64,000 bases of DNA. Source: Robertmurraya korlensis (GTDB lineage: Bacteria > Bacillota > Bacilli > Bacillales > Cytobacillaceae). The position numbers were made by a program, and so were the translations under genes. The stretch lies in NCBI RefSeq assembly GCF_023715225.1, contig NZ_JAMBNS010000003.1, positions 186,001-250,000 of the forward strand, in the 5' to 3' direction. How positions within the stretch are numbered: position 1 is the first letter of the stretch; the number at the start of each line of letters is the position of its first letter. Below are positions 26,394 through 35,303 of this stretch, in pieces. The notes under the pieces are model-generated. The model ran no database searches, was not told the DNA's origin, and saw only the letters and a list, made by a program, of their open reading frames with translations.

Positions 26394-27740
26394 ATGAAAA
26401 CACATGAGCAATGGACATCAAAGATTGGCTTTATACTTGCAGCAGCTGGCTCTGCAATTGGCCTTGGAGCCATTTGGAAATTCCCATATATGGCTGGAAC
26501 AAATGGTGGAGGACTCTTTTTCCTTCTTTTTTTATTGTTAACTTTATTCATCGGTGCACCGATCCTTATTGCTGAATTTATTATTGGTAGAAATACACAA
26601 AAGGATGCAATCACCGCCTATAAAATTCTTGCTCCCAACTCAAACTGGAAGGTTATAGGGTATTTAGGAGTCATCATTTCTGGACTTATTTTATCTTTTT
26701 ATAGTGTGGTAGGCGGATGGATTTTATCTTATCTATTTCGTAGTGTTACTGGCAGTTTAACAGGACTCTCACAAAATCAGTATGGTTCCTTGTTTGGTAC
26801 AATTATTAGTAATCCTATTGAAGCCATCCTTGCACAAGCAATCTTTATGATATTAACCATTTTTGTGATTCAAGGTGGGGTTCAGCAAGGAATTGAGAAA
26901 GCTAGTAAGTACATGATGCCAGCCCTTTTTATTCTTTTTATCATCCTAGCGATTCGTTCCTTAACTCTTGAAGGAGCATCAAAAGGGGTCGAGTTTCTTC
27001 TTAAGCCGAATTGGAGCAGTCTAACTCCTGATACCATCTTGCTTGCGCTAGGACAATCCTTTTTTGCATTAAGCGTTGGTATTTCCGTCATGGTCACGTA
27101 TGCATCCTATCTTTCGAAGAAGGAAAACATTACTAAGTCAGCATTTTCGGTTGTTGGTCTAAATATTTTTATTTCTCTACTTGCTGGGCTCGTTATTTTC
27201 CCAGCGGTATTCGCACTCGGATTTGAACCTGGAGCAGGACCTGGTTTAGTGTTTGTGGTCCTCCCTGCTGTGTTTAACGAAATGGCCTTTGGCGCATTCT
27301 TTTTAAGTATTTTCCTTGTGTTGCTTTTGTTTGCGACATTAACATCAGCTTTTTCCATTTTAGAAATTGTTGTAGCAGCGATTGTTAAAGAAAAAACCGA
27401 ACTGCGAAAACAGTGGGCTTGGAAAACTGGAATGGTTATTTTTATTTTTGGAATTCCTAGCGCACTATCTTTTGGTGTATGGTCTGATGTGCTTATCTTC
27501 GGGAAAACGATTTTTGATTTTGCTGATTTTATTGCAAGTAATATTGGGATGCCTTTAGGAGCCTTTTTAATCTCTATTTTTGTTGGGCACCGGCTTCCAT
27601 ACAAGCTATTGAAAAGCGAGTTAGCATTAGGAACATTCGGAAATATGAACAAGCTGTTTACAATCTGGTATTTTACGATTCGATTTGTCGTACCTGTAGC
27701 AATTATCTTTGTATTTTTACGTTCGATTGGTCTTTTGTAA
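26394..27740 (+). CDS. Sodium-dependent transporter of the NSS/SNF family
   Basis: A 448-residue transporter with about 11-12 membrane helices. The start WTSKIGFILAAAGSAIGLGAIWKFPYMAGTNG, with its unwound G-rich helix 1 (AAAGSAIGLG), is the signature of neurotransmitter:sodium symporters such as LeuT and MhsT. ALGQSFFALSVGISVMVTY is helix 6. It imports an amino acid or related solute with sodium; the substrate is unknown. It is an insertion relative to B. subtilis yugI-alaT. AAAGTAGGTG is a moderate RBS. Confidence 0.92.
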   Translation: MKTHEQWTSKIGFILAAAGSAIGLGAIWKFPYMAGTNGGGLFFLLFLLLTLFIGAPILIAEFIIGRNTQKDAITAYKILAPNSNWKVIGYLGVIISGLILSFYSVVGGWILSYLFRSVTGSLTGLSQNQYGSLFGTIISNPIEAILAQAIFMILTIFVIQGGVQQGIEKASKYMMPALFILFIILAIRSLTLEGASKGVEFLLKPNWSSLTPDTILLALGQSFFALSVGISVMVTYASYLSKKENITKSAFSVVGLNIFISLLAGLVIFPAVFALGFEPGAGPGLVFVVLPAVFNEMAFGAFFLSIFLVLLLFATLTSAFSILEIVVAAIVKEKTELRKQWAWKTGMVIFIFGIPSALSFGVWSDVLIFGKTIFDFADFIASNIGMPLGAFLISIFVGHRLPYKLLKSELALGTFGNMNKLFTIWYFTIRFVVPVAIIFVFLRSIGLL

Positions 27741-27755
27741 CTGTAACGAAACGTT

Positions 27756-27790
27756 CACGATTAGGGTAAATTCTCCCTATCCTAATCGTG
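27756..27790. repeat. Inverted repeat between the transporter and the HTH gene
   Basis: 10-bp perfect arms 27756-27765 and 27781-27790 around 15 nt. There is no T run on the plus strand. It may be a terminator without a U tract or an operator for the XRE-type gene that starts 47 nt later. Confidence 0.6.
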
Positions 27791-27836
27791 ATAAAATAAA
27801 TAAAGAATATAATCTTTTTCGAAAGGAAGATGAGCC

Positions 27837-28046
27837 ATGACTGCAATTGGGCAAAACATTAAACGCTTTCGGGAAGAACTAGAAATGTCACAGCAGGACC
27901 TTGCAATTAAGATCCGCGTTGGCACTGCTACGATTGACAAATATGAGTCAGGCCTACAAACTCCTGACACACAAACCATTTTAAAAATATCTACTGTACT
28001 TGATATTCCAGTCTCTGAATTGATGCAAGAAGAAAGTCATATATAA
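27837..28046 (+). CDS. Small XRE-family HTH regulator
   Basis: A 69-residue protein that is almost only a helix-turn-helix (IGQNIKRFREELEMSQQDLA, then GTATIDKYESGLQTPDTQT). It likely binds DNA as a dimer. Targets are unknown; the inverted repeat just upstream is a natural candidate for autoregulation. GAAAGGAAGATGAGCC is the RBS region. It has its own terminator. Confidence 0.85.
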   Translation: MTAIGQNIKRFREELEMSQQDLAIKIRVGTATIDKYESGLQTPDTQTILKISTVLDIPVSELMQEESHI

Positions 28047-28058
28047 TTGGTTTAGTAA

Positions 28059-28080
28059 AGCGAGGGAGTTGTTCCTCGCT
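28059..28080 (+). terminator. Terminator of the XRE-family gene
   Basis: 7-bp stem AGCGAGG/CCTCGCT with an 8-nt loop, followed by a T-rich stretch. Confidence 0.8.
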
Positions 28081-28150
28081 ATTCGTTTGTTTTATTTTGA
28101 GATTATTTTTCATTATCATAGTGCTTATATAACATCTTATGGAGGATATT

Positions 28151-29008
28151 ATGGCAAAGAAAATTGCTTGGGTAACCGATTCAACAGCTAGCTTCTCAGA
28201 AAAAGATCAAGCATGGTTACAAGACAATGATATTTATGTGGTTCCCCTTTCGTTTACGTTTGGAAACGCATCCTTTAAAGAGGGCGTAGATATAACCACT
28301 GAGGAATTTTATGAGATGATGAGTAACTCAGCTTTTCCACCAACTAGTTCACAGCCTGCCTTAGGAGACTTTATTGACCTTTATACTCAATTAAAAGAAA
28401 GCTACGATGAAGCGATCATCGTCCATGTTTCTAGTGAACTATCTGGAACCTACTCTACATCCACACAAGCGGCTGAAATCGTTGGTTTCCCTGTACACCC
28501 AGTTGACTCGTGGATCGGTTCTTTCCCTTTAAAGTTCTTAATAGAAGAAGGAATCACCTTGTATAATAAAGGACGAAAGCCGTCTGAGATTGTAAAAGAA
28601 CTTCTTTCATTAAGAGAACAATGTCGCTTGATCCTCATTCCTGCGAACTTAGATCAATTGAGAAAAAGTGGACGAGTTTCTAATTTTGGCTCTATTTTAG
28701 GAAATCTTCTACAAATAAAACCACTTCTTGCATTTAAGGAAGGCAAAGTAAATATCGTTGAAAAGATTCGTACGATGAGAAAAGCGGAGCAGGCATTAAT
28801 TGACCGTTTGCACGAAGCGTACAAGCAGGGAATCTACGATCGAATCGGAATTATGCACGCAGGGGAAAAGGAGATTGTTGAAGGCTTACTTGCAAAAATT
28901 GCGGCTGAGTATGAATCCTTGAAGATTGAAGTACTCCCATTAATTCCTGTGGCTGGTGTTCATACTGGTGTGGGAACGATTGCTTTGTCATACATCATGA
29001 AGGATTAA
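28151..29008 (+). CDS. DegV family (FakB-type) fatty-acid-binding protein
   Basis: A 285-residue two-domain DegV protein. It shows AWVTDSTASF, PPTSSQPALGDFIDLY, VHVSSELSGTYSTS (lipid headgroup site), LRKSGRVSNFGSILGNLL and the C-terminal PVAGVHTGVGTIALSY. DegV proteins bind fatty acids and present them to the FakA kinase. FakA is not in the window. GGAGG lies 7 nt before the ATG at 28151; the in-frame ATG at 28139 is before that RBS and is rejected. Confidence 0.9.
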   Translation: MAKKIAWVTDSTASFSEKDQAWLQDNDIYVVPLSFTFGNASFKEGVDITTEEFYEMMSNSAFPPTSSQPALGDFIDLYTQLKESYDEAIIVHVSSELSGTYSTSTQAAEIVGFPVHPVDSWIGSFPLKFLIEEGITLYNKGRKPSEIVKELLSLREQCRLILIPANLDQLRKSGRVSNFGSILGNLLQIKPLLAFKEGKVNIVEKIRTMRKAEQALIDRLHEAYKQGIYDRIGIMHAGEKEIVEGLLAKIAAEYESLKIEVLPLIPVAGVHTGVGTIALSYIMKD

Positions 29009-29017
29009 ATATAAAAG

Positions 29018-29050
29018 GGACAACTGTTTAATAAGAAAAGGTTGTCGTTT
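29018..29050 (+). terminator. Weak terminator-like hairpin after the DegV gene
   Basis: GACAAC/GTTGTC arms about 17 nt apart, followed by GTTTT. Confidence 0.45.
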
Positions 29051-29081
29051 TGTAGTACTATTCTGTAACCAGCCAAAGGCA

Positions 29082-29269
29082 AATAAGCGGAGATTTTTCC
29101 GTTATATGCAGAATAGAGCTCATTTCGTGGTAAATAAGGGAAGATTTTCCGCTTATACAAAGAAAAATCTCTCATTTTTGTATTTTTCGAGCCAATAGGC
29201 GGAATTTCTCCGCCTATTTAAGCTTTTTTACTAATAAATTTTAAATAAGCGGAATTTCTCCGTTTATTT
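29082..29269. repeat. Cluster of four short palindromic repeats
   Basis: Four related hairpins fill the gap after the DegV gene: 29082-29106, 29134-29156, 29194-29218 and 29243-29269. Each has the form ATAAGCGGA, 4-6 nt, TCCGCTTAT with changes. The third is a perfect 10-bp palindrome with AATAGGCGGA arms. The second and fourth show single arm changes. Nothing between them is coding. The rest of the 497-nt gap (29009-29505) holds only hairpins. Confidence 0.85.
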
Positions 29270-29412
29270 TATCAGCTAGGTTGCTTAATCTTATCCACCA
29301 ACCGATAATCGCTGAATCTCTTGAAGCTAGATAAGTGAATCAGCAGCGAAGAAAAAATGGCACTGCAAATGGCAGGGTTTTGACCCTCTTTAAAACTTTA
29401 ATAAATAAAGAG

Positions 29413-29440
29413 AAGACGTATGTCTACATTCATACGTCTT
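29413..29440. terminator. Terminator downstream of alaT
   Basis: 10-bp perfect stem 29413-29422 with 29431-29440, loop 8 nt, T-rich on both sides (TTCTTG on plus, CTCTTTATTT on minus). Confidence 0.75.
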
Positions 29441-29505
29441 TTCTTGTGTCTTTTCAGAAAGCACCCTCAAGCAGAAAATAAGCCCGTTGTCCTTCTTATA
29501 GGTAT

Positions 29506-30669
29506 TTATTTATCAACAAACCGTTTGATTCGTTTCACTGCTTCTTGTAATTGTTCCATGGATGAAGCATACGAGCAGCGAATATGTCCTTCCCCGCTAC
29601 TGCCAAACACATTACCTGGAACAACTGCTACTTTCTCTTCAATCAATAATTGTTCTGCGAATTGCTCCGATGACAGACCTGTACTTACAATGGATGGAAA
29701 TGCATAGAACGCACCACCAGGAATATGACAGGAAAGCCCGATATCATTAAGTGACTGAACAAAATAGTTTCTTCTTCGACGATAGCTTTTTTTCATATCC
29801 TCTACGTCTTCTCTGCCGCCTTTTAATGCTTCAAGTGCCGCGTACTGCGCCATCGTCGGAGCACACATCATGGCATACTGATGAATTTTTAACATCGCTG
29901 CTGTTAGTTCTTCGTTCGCACAAACAAAACCAAGTCTCCAACCTGTCATCGCAAAGCCTTTTGAGAAACCGTTAATAAGAAGGGTTCTATGTCTCATGCC
30001 TTCAATCGCTGCAAAACTTACATATGGTTCATCATAGGCAAGCTCCGCGTAAATTTCATCAGATAACACGAGAAGGTCATGTGTTTCAATGAATGTAGCA
30101 AGCTCCGTTAACTCTTTTTCATTAAGCATTGTGCCTGTTGGATTATTGGGAGAACAAAGCATAATCGCCTTCGTTCGGTCGGTAATCGCCTTTTCTAACT
30201 GATGCGTTTGAATTTTAAAATCGTACTCTTCTGTTGCTTGAACCGCAACTGGCTTTCCACCTGCTAACGAAACGAGCGGTGCATAGGAGACGAAGCTTGG
30301 TTCAATAACAATAACCTCATCACCAGGATCGAGGATCGCACGTAAGGCAATGTCTAAGGCTTGACTCGCACCAACCGTAATGATGATCTCGCTCTTCGGA
30401 TTGTAATCTACATCAAATCGCTTTTTCATATACGAGGACACTTCGTTACGAAGCTCTAATAATCCAGAATTGGCTGTATATGATGTAAACCCCTGTTCAA
30501 GGGAAAGGATCGCTGCTTCTCTAGCTGACCAAGAAGTGACAAAGTCAGGTTCACCTACCCCTAAGGAAATAACCCCTTCCATTCCTGCTGCAAGATCAAA
30601 AAATTTACGAATTCCAGATGGCTTAAGGTCTTCTACCGTTTTTGCCAAATAAGATTTTGTCTGTTTCAT
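29506..30669 (-). CDS. alaT: Alanine transaminase (class I/II aminotransferase)
   Basis: A 387-residue PLP enzyme. It shows ISLGVGEPDFVT, SYTANSGLLELR, CSPNNPTGTML, VLSDEIYAELAY, LINGFSKGFAMTGWRLG with Lys237 as Schiff base, and Arg245. The gene order alaT-alaR-yugF matches B. subtilis, where AlaT makes alanine from pyruvate and glutamate. It follows alaR in a TAATG one-base overlap, so the two are translated together. Confidence 0.93.
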   Translation of the reverse strand: MKQTKSYLAKTVEDLKPSGIRKFFDLAAGMEGVISLGVGEPDFVTSWSAREAAILSLEQGFTSYTANSGLLELRNEVSSYMKKRFDVDYNPKSEIIITVGASQALDIALRAILDPGDEVIVIEPSFVSYAPLVSLAGGKPVAVQATEEYDFKIQTHQLEKAITDRTKAIMLCSPNNPTGTMLNEKELTELATFIETHDLLVLSDEIYAELAYDEPYVSFAAIEGMRHRTLLINGFSKGFAMTGWRLGFVCANEELTAAMLKIHQYAMMCAPTMAQYAALEALKGGREDVEDMKKSYRRRRNYFVQSLNDIGLSCHIPGGAFYAFPSIVSTGLSSEQFAEQLLIEEKVAVVPGNVFGSSGEGHIRCSYASSMEQLQEAVKRIKRFVDK

Positions 30670-31172
30670 TACGGTGACACCACAATTCTCTTATCATCTT
30701 CTGCTAATGGTTCAAATATCGTCCCATCATGCTTATATTTTTTCAAAATAAAATGCGTGGTTGTTGATAGTACAGAATCAAGGGTAGATAGCTTATTAGA
30801 AACAAATCTAGCCACTTCATTCATGGATTTTCCTTCAATAATGACACTAAGATCATAGGCTCCTGACATGAGATAAACGGATTTTACTTCTTTAAATCGG
30901 TAGATACGCTCAGCTACTTCATCAAAGCCTACCCCTCGCTTCGGTGTGACCTTCACATCAATCATAGCCGTGACGCCTTCATGACCGTCGATTTTAGACC
31001 AATCCACTACGGTTGTGTAATGAACAAGAACTTTCTCCTTTTCAAGCTTCTTAATAAGTTCATCTGTTTCTTGCAAGCTTAGGCCGATCATTTTAGCTAC
31101 ATCCTCAGATGAAATTCGGGCGTCTTTTTCAAGAATTTCTACAACTTCGAGTTCTTTTTCCGAAAGTTTCAT
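30669..31172 (-). CDS. alaR: AlaR, Lrp/AsnC family regulator
   Basis: A 167-residue regulator. An N-terminal winged HTH (LEVVEILEKDARISSEDVAKMIGLS) is followed by an RAM effector domain (AMIDVKVTPKRGVGFDEVAERI, LMSGAYDLSVIIEG) that forms octamers and binds amino acids. In B. subtilis AlaR activates alaT in response to alanine shortage. It is the promoter-proximal gene of a two-gene operon, divergent from yugF. Confidence 0.93.
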   Translation of the reverse strand: MKLSEKELEVVEILEKDARISSEDVAKMIGLSLQETDELIKKLEKEKVLVHYTTVVDWSKIDGHEGVTAMIDVKVTPKRGVGFDEVAERIYRFKEVKSVYLMSGAYDLSVIIEGKSMNEVARFVSNKLSTLDSVLSTTTHFILKKYKHDGTIFEPLAEDDKRIVVSP

Positions 31173-31334
31173 GCGTTAACATCCTTTTCTGCTTTATCGC
31201 TTAAAATAGTTACATTATAACAAAAATGCGGGGAAAATAATTTAATTTTCAAATTTATCATCACTTTTTTTATGATTGTTTTTGTCATTGATGGGTATTC
31301 TATGAAAAAACAAAATGCCATAAAAGGAGTGAAT

Positions 31335-32165
31335 ATGAATATGGATGACGCTGGCATCACTGGTATGGTCAATATTAACGGAAACGACCTGTATTATGAA
31401 CATTACAAACATTCCCAAGCAACAGACACGCTATTGCTCATTCATGGTTTTCTTTCATCCACCTTTAGCTTTCGAAGACTGATTCCTCTTCTTCGTGAAG
31501 AGTTTAACGTCATCGCCATTGATTTCCCACCTTTCGGCAAAAGCGGTAAATCGAAGAAATTTATTTATTCGTATGAAAATATAGCACATTCGATCATTTC
31601 TTTTATGGAGCATCTTCATATAAAAAATGTATCCATTATCGGTCACTCGATGGGAGGACAAATCGCGTTAAAAATATCGCAATTACGGCCTGATCTCGTA
31701 AAGCGGTCGGTATTATTATGTAGCTCCGGATATTTAAAACGAATGAAGCTTCCTCTTGTTCTATCTAGTTATCTCCCGTTTTTTCACCTGTATGTAAAAA
31801 GACATTTAGCGAAATCAGGAGTAAAAAAAAATCTGCTCAATGTGGTTCATGACCACTCAATGATTGATGACGATATGTTGAACGGATATTTAGTTCCTTT
31901 TTTAAAAGGAGATATTTTCCCGGCCTTAACTCGGATGATACGGCATCGAGAGGACGAGCTGGATGAGTACGATCTAAAGAAAATCGAGACTCCATGTCTA
32001 CTCATTTGGGGCGAGCATGACCGAGTCGTCCCACTCAGAGTTGGAAAACGATTAAAACAAGATTTAAAGAACTCCGAGCTCATTGTGTTAAAGGAGACAG
32101 GACATCTAGTACCTGAAGAACGACCTGAAATGGTTCACAAGTATATTAAGGAGTTTCTTGTATAA
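31335..32165 (+). CDS. yugF: YugF alpha/beta hydrolase
   Basis: About 276 residues of the alpha/beta hydrolase fold: LLIHGFLSS oxyanion region, nucleophile Ser105 in IIGHSMGGQ, Asp229 in GEHDRVVP and His257 in TGHLVPEE. Substrate unknown. AAAAGGAG lies 5 nt before the ATG at 31335; the long in-frame extension to 31272 has no RBS. The length matches B. subtilis YugF (273). Confidence 0.9.
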   Translation: MNMDDAGITGMVNINGNDLYYEHYKHSQATDTLLLIHGFLSSTFSFRRLIPLLREEFNVIAIDFPPFGKSGKSKKFIYSYENIAHSIISFMEHLHIKNVSIIGHSMGGQIALKISQLRPDLVKRSVLLCSSGYLKRMKLPLVLSSYLPFFHLYVKRHLAKSGVKKNLLNVVHDHSMIDDDMLNGYLVPFLKGDIFPALTRMIRHREDELDEYDLKKIETPCLLIWGEHDRVVPLRVGKRLKQDLKNSELIVLKETGHLVPEERPEMVHKYIKEFLV

Positions 32166-32167
32166 AT

Positions 32168-32199
32168 AAAGCTTCAAGCCCGTATCCGCTTGAAGCTTT
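32168..32199. terminator. Terminator between yugF and yugE
   Basis: 12-bp perfect stem 32168-32179 with 32188-32199, loop 8 nt, between convergent genes. The T runs are short. Confidence 0.75.
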
Positions 32200-32205
32200 A
32201 AAACA

Positions 32206-32466
32206 TTACAACGAGCACGAGCTTTCGTTTTTAATCGCTAACAATTCTTCGGCCATACTTGTACATTCAGATAAAGGAATGATTTCTTCAAAAGAAAACT
32301 CATATATGCTTTGGATTTTTCGAGCAAGCTCCTTTGCAGATGACAAAACATGTACCGCTTGTATCGTATCCGCAATTTCCGTCTCGTAGCTGTCTTCCCC
32401 ATATCCTAGTGGATCCCAATCCATCAGACGCTGTAACAAACTTAAATTCATTTCGAGCATTTCCAT
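32206..32466 (-). CDS. yugE: YugE, DUF1871 protein
   Basis: An 86-residue acidic helical protein with the DUF1871 pattern (MDWDPLGYGEDSYETEIADT). Function unknown. It lies between yugF and patB as in B. subtilis. AAAGGTGATTTTAC precedes the ATG. Confidence 0.88.
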   Translation of the reverse strand: MEMLEMNLSLLQRLMDWDPLGYGEDSYETEIADTIQAVHVLSSAKELARKIQSIYEFSFEEIIPLSECTSMAEELLAIKNESSCSL

Positions 32467-32553
32467 GTAAAATCACCTTTTATTTTATCTTTTCGTTCAC
32501 ATATCTTATCATATTACATAGACCAAATAAAATGGAAAAAGGTGAGGTGCATT

Positions 32554-33720
32554 ATGACTACGTATGACTTTGATAAAGTGATTGACCGAAATAATACAGG
32601 ATCCGTTAAATGGGGGCTCCTCCACGATGTGTTCGGAAGCAGTGACCTTCATCCCATGTGGGTGGCAGATATGGACTTTCCACCACCTGCTGAAGTAACA
32701 AATGCCATTCGAAATCGATTGGAGCATGAAATTTTCGGTTATACCTTTGTTCCCGCGTCTGTTGGAAAAGCCATTCAAGCTTGGGTGAAAACAAGGCATA
32801 ATTGGGAAATTCGTCAAGCGTGGATTACATACAGTTCAGGAGTTGTGCCAACTATTAGTACCGCCGTTCGAGCATTTACTTCTGTTGGAGACAAGGTGAT
32901 GCTTCAATCTCCTGTGTACACTCCGTTCTTTTCCATGGTTGAAAAAAACGAGCGTGTGGTCGTGAACTCTCCATTAAAAAATGTAAATAACCGTTATGAA
33001 ATCGACTTTGAGGATTTTGAAGCTAAGCTGAAAGAGGGCGTTAAGTTATTTATATTATGTAATCCTCACAACCCAAGCGGAAGAGTATGGAAGAAAGAAG
33101 AACTCCTTCAAATCGGTGAACTTTGCAAAAAATACAATTGCTTAATTTTATCAGATGAAATTCATTCCGATCTTGTGTTTGAGGGAAATACACATGTCCC
33201 GATTGCTAGATTAGAGGACTTTGCTGATTTTGTTATGACATGTATCGCTCCTAGTAAAACGTTTAATTTAGCAGGCTTGCAGGCTTCTGCAGTTATTACG
33301 AGCAATCAGAATCTTCGAGAGCTATTCCAAGCCGAACAGCAAAAGCAAGGATTTCATACATTAAACACTTTTGGCATCGTCGGAATGGAGGCCGCTTATC
33401 TTCATGGTGAAACTTGGTTAAAAGAAGCTCTTGCCTATATGGCTGAAAATATTCGCTATGTACAGGAGTTCCTAGAGGCCGAGCTTCCACAAATAAAGAT
33501 GATGCAGCCGGAAGGGACCTACTTAATTTGGATGGATTGTAGGGGGCTTGGACTTTCAGATGATGACTTAAAGAAAGCACTTATTGAAAAAGGAAAACTT
33601 GGACTCGAGCCTGGGCCAAAATACGGAGCCGGCGGAGAAGGCTTTGTCCGCATGAATGTCGCGTGTTCTAAGGAACATGTGACAGAAGGATTGGAGCGCT
33701 TGAAAGCAGCATTTGTTTAA
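32554..33720 (+). CDS. patB: PatB/MalY-type cystathionine beta-lyase
   Basis: A 388-residue PLP C-S lyase. It shows GSVKWG at the N-terminus, MWVADMDFPPP, CNPHNPSGRVW, LSDEIHSDLVF and APSKTFNLAGLQ with Lys235. It cleaves cystathionine to homocysteine, pyruvate and ammonia. AAGGTGAGG lies before the ATG at 32554; the GTG four codons upstream overlaps the RBS. In B. subtilis kinB-kapB-kapD follow; here kinB is missing. Confidence 0.93.
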   Translation: MTTYDFDKVIDRNNTGSVKWGLLHDVFGSSDLHPMWVADMDFPPPAEVTNAIRNRLEHEIFGYTFVPASVGKAIQAWVKTRHNWEIRQAWITYSSGVVPTISTAVRAFTSVGDKVMLQSPVYTPFFSMVEKNERVVVNSPLKNVNNRYEIDFEDFEAKLKEGVKLFILCNPHNPSGRVWKKEELLQIGELCKKYNCLILSDEIHSDLVFEGNTHVPIARLEDFADFVMTCIAPSKTFNLAGLQASAVITSNQNLRELFQAEQQKQGFHTLNTFGIVGMEAAYLHGETWLKEALAYMAENIRYVQEFLEAELPQIKMMQPEGTYLIWMDCRGLGLSDDDLKKALIEKGKLGLEPGPKYGAGGEGFVRMNVACSKEHVTEGLERLKAAFV

Positions 33721-33727
33721 TAGTCAG

Positions 33728-33757
33728 ACGGAAGAGTGGGGCTCTTCCGTTTTTTTA
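33728..33757 (+). terminator. Terminator of patB
   Basis: 9-bp stem ACGGAAGAG/CTCTTCCGT with a 5-nt loop and eight T. Confidence 0.92.
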
Positions 33758-33768
33758 TTAAATTTAAA

Positions 33769-33796
33769 AACGTACACTTTAAAAAAAGTGTACGTT
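33769..33796 (-). terminator. Terminator overlapping the end of the small membrane protein gene
   Basis: 12-bp perfect stem 33769-33780 with 33785-33796. It overlaps the stop codon at 33795-33797. The T run on the minus strand follows the stem. Confidence 0.75.
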
Positions 33797-33998
33797 ATCC
33801 TTTGTTTTGATGTTCACTCATAATTTGATTCTCTATTTCTTTTGCTTTTGCTTCTTCTTTTCGTGAGATTTTCACGATAAATCGCATCGTGAAAATGCAG
33901 AGGATTAAGAAGATGGTAAAAGAAATAGCAGCTGGTATATATTCAGACTTATCTTCAGGAAAATATAGAAACAATGATAATATAAACGAATCGATCAT
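33795..33998 (-). CDS. Small membrane protein, unknown
   Basis: 67 residues. One short hydrophobic stretch lies at the N-terminus, then PEDKSEYIPAAISFTIF leads into a membrane helix (about 21-42), with a charged tail RKEEAKAKEIENQ. I do not recognise a family. AGAAAGGAAG lies about 6 nt before the ATG at 33998, chosen over the ATG at 34034. It occupies part of the place where kinB is in B. subtilis. Confidence 0.65.
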   Translation of the reverse strand: MIDSFILSLFLYFPEDKSEYIPAAISFTIFLILCIFTMRFIVKISRKEEAKAKEIENQIMSEHQNKG

Positions 33999-34074
33999 GA
34001 TGATCTTCCTTTCTGCAAACGAGCAGTCATTCATGCTTATTATATCAAGGTTCTAATCGATCGTCCAAGGACGA

Positions 34075-34791
34075 TTATTTCAGCACGGTAATTTTCTTGA
34101 TGACAACATCTTCTTCTGGCTTATCACCTTCACCTACTGAAGTGGTAGCGATTTTATCCACCACGTCCATTCCTTCAATCACTTGACCAAATACGGTATG
34201 TGCTTGATCTAGCCACGGAGTACCACCATCTTCATACTGCTTGATTACTTTATCGTTATAACCAGCCTGCTTCATTTGGTCTACTAAGCCAGGGTCGAGT
34301 GTTTTATTTTGAACAATAAAGAACTGACTTCCATTCGTGTCTGCACCTGAGTTAGCCATTGATAAAGCACCTCTAAAATTATAAAGCTGATTGGAGAACT
34401 CATCTTCAAAGGGCTTACCATATATGCTTTCTCCACCCATCCCTGTTCCATCTGGGTCTCCACCTTGAATCATAAAGTCATTTATCACTCGATGGAAAAT
34501 CACTCCTTCGTAATATCCCTCTTCACTATGAGTAATAAAGTTTTCTACTGCCTTTGGAGCTTGTTCTGGAAACAGCTTGATTTTGATATTTCCCATTGAT
34601 GTTTCCATTTCGACTAGTCTTTCCTTTTCACCAACCTCTGTGGTTGCCTGTGGTAGTTCAATATTCTCTTGGTTAGCGGTTTCATTATTGCTTGCATTTC
34701 CGTTCGAATTTTCCGTACCTTCTTCATTGCTTGTCCCACATCCAGTAACAAGGAAAACAATGAATAATATACTCGCTAGGAATTTCTTCAT
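34075..34791 (-). CDS. Lipoprotein cyclophilin-type peptidyl-prolyl isomerase
   Basis: A 238-residue protein. Signal peptide with lipobox FLVTGC (Cys18), a Ser/Asn/Glu linker to about 45, then a cyclophilin domain with [16 protein letters not shown] (catalytic Arg), [19 protein letters not shown] and [17 protein letters not shown]. It should help fold secreted proteins at the outer face of the membrane. GGAGG lies before the ATG at 34791. It lies in the kinB position of the B. subtilis order. Confidence 0.93.
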   Translation of the reverse strand: MKKFLASILFIVFLVTGCGTSNEEGTENSNGNASNNETANQENIELPQATTEVGEKERLVEMETSMGNIKIKLFPEQAPKAVENFITHSEEGYYEGVIFHRVINDFMIQGGDPDGTGMGGESIYGKPFEDEFSNQLYNFRGALSMANSGADTNGSQFFIVQNKTLDPGLVDQMKQAGYNDKVIKQYEDGGTPWLDQAHTVFGQVIEGMDVVDKIATTSVGEGDKPEEDVVIKKITVLK

Positions 34792-34885
34792 GTAATCACC
34801 CTCCAAAATACTTTGTTTTTCATAATGCTTACGTCATAATTATTATCATATACAGTTCTAGCCCAATTTGAAAGGAGAAACGAAA

Positions 34886-35263
34886 ATGTCCGACATTCAA
34901 ATCAGTGACAAGGTCACAGCTATTTATAAAACCGGAAAGTATATTGGTGAAGTAACAAACATCCGTCCAGAGACCATTCTTGTCCGGGTCCTCGCTGTTG
35001 TTACTCATCCGACACAAGGAGATTTACATAGCCATAAAGATGCAGATGTGCCGCTTTTTCATGAAAGACGAGCTCTTGCTTACCGAGAACAAGCCAACAT
35101 CCCTGCAAAAATGGTCAAGTCCTATACAGACGAAATTCCTGAATATAAAGAGTCACTGAAAGGTGCGATTCAAAAATTAAGAGACCAGTTATCTGACGAT
35201 GACTCCCTTTGGGCAAAAAAGAGCCTTGAAAATATTTCAACACTTGAGAAAGAATATTTCTAA
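34886..35263 (+). CDS. kapB: KapB, kinase-associated lipoprotein-like protein B
   Basis: 125 residues (KapB of B. subtilis 128). The N-terminal part VTAIYKTGKYIGEVTNIRPE looks like a small beta barrel, followed by LAVVTHPTQGDLHSH and LFHERRALAYREQANIP. In B. subtilis KapB is needed for KinB signalling in sporulation. Here no kinB is adjacent. AAAGGAG lies before the ATG at 34886. Convergent with kapD. Confidence 0.9.
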   Translation: MSDIQISDKVTAIYKTGKYIGEVTNIRPETILVRVLAVVTHPTQGDLHSHKDADVPLFHERRALAYREQANIPAKMVKSYTDEIPEYKESLKGAIQKLRDQLSDDDSLWAKKSLENISTLEKEYF

Positions 35264-35269
35264 CACACA

Positions 35270-35303
35270 AAAGCCAAATCCAATTTGAGGGATTTGGCTT
35301 TTT
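35270..35303. terminator. Bidirectional terminator between kapB and kapD
   Basis: 12-bp stem AAAGCCAAATCC/GGATTTGGCTTT, loop 8 nt, followed by T run. Confidence 0.9.

Noticed and set aside
27107-27652. 181-residue ORF on the minus strand inside the NSS transporter gene
   Set aside because: Antisense shadow of a clear transporter gene; low-complexity composition and no RBS.
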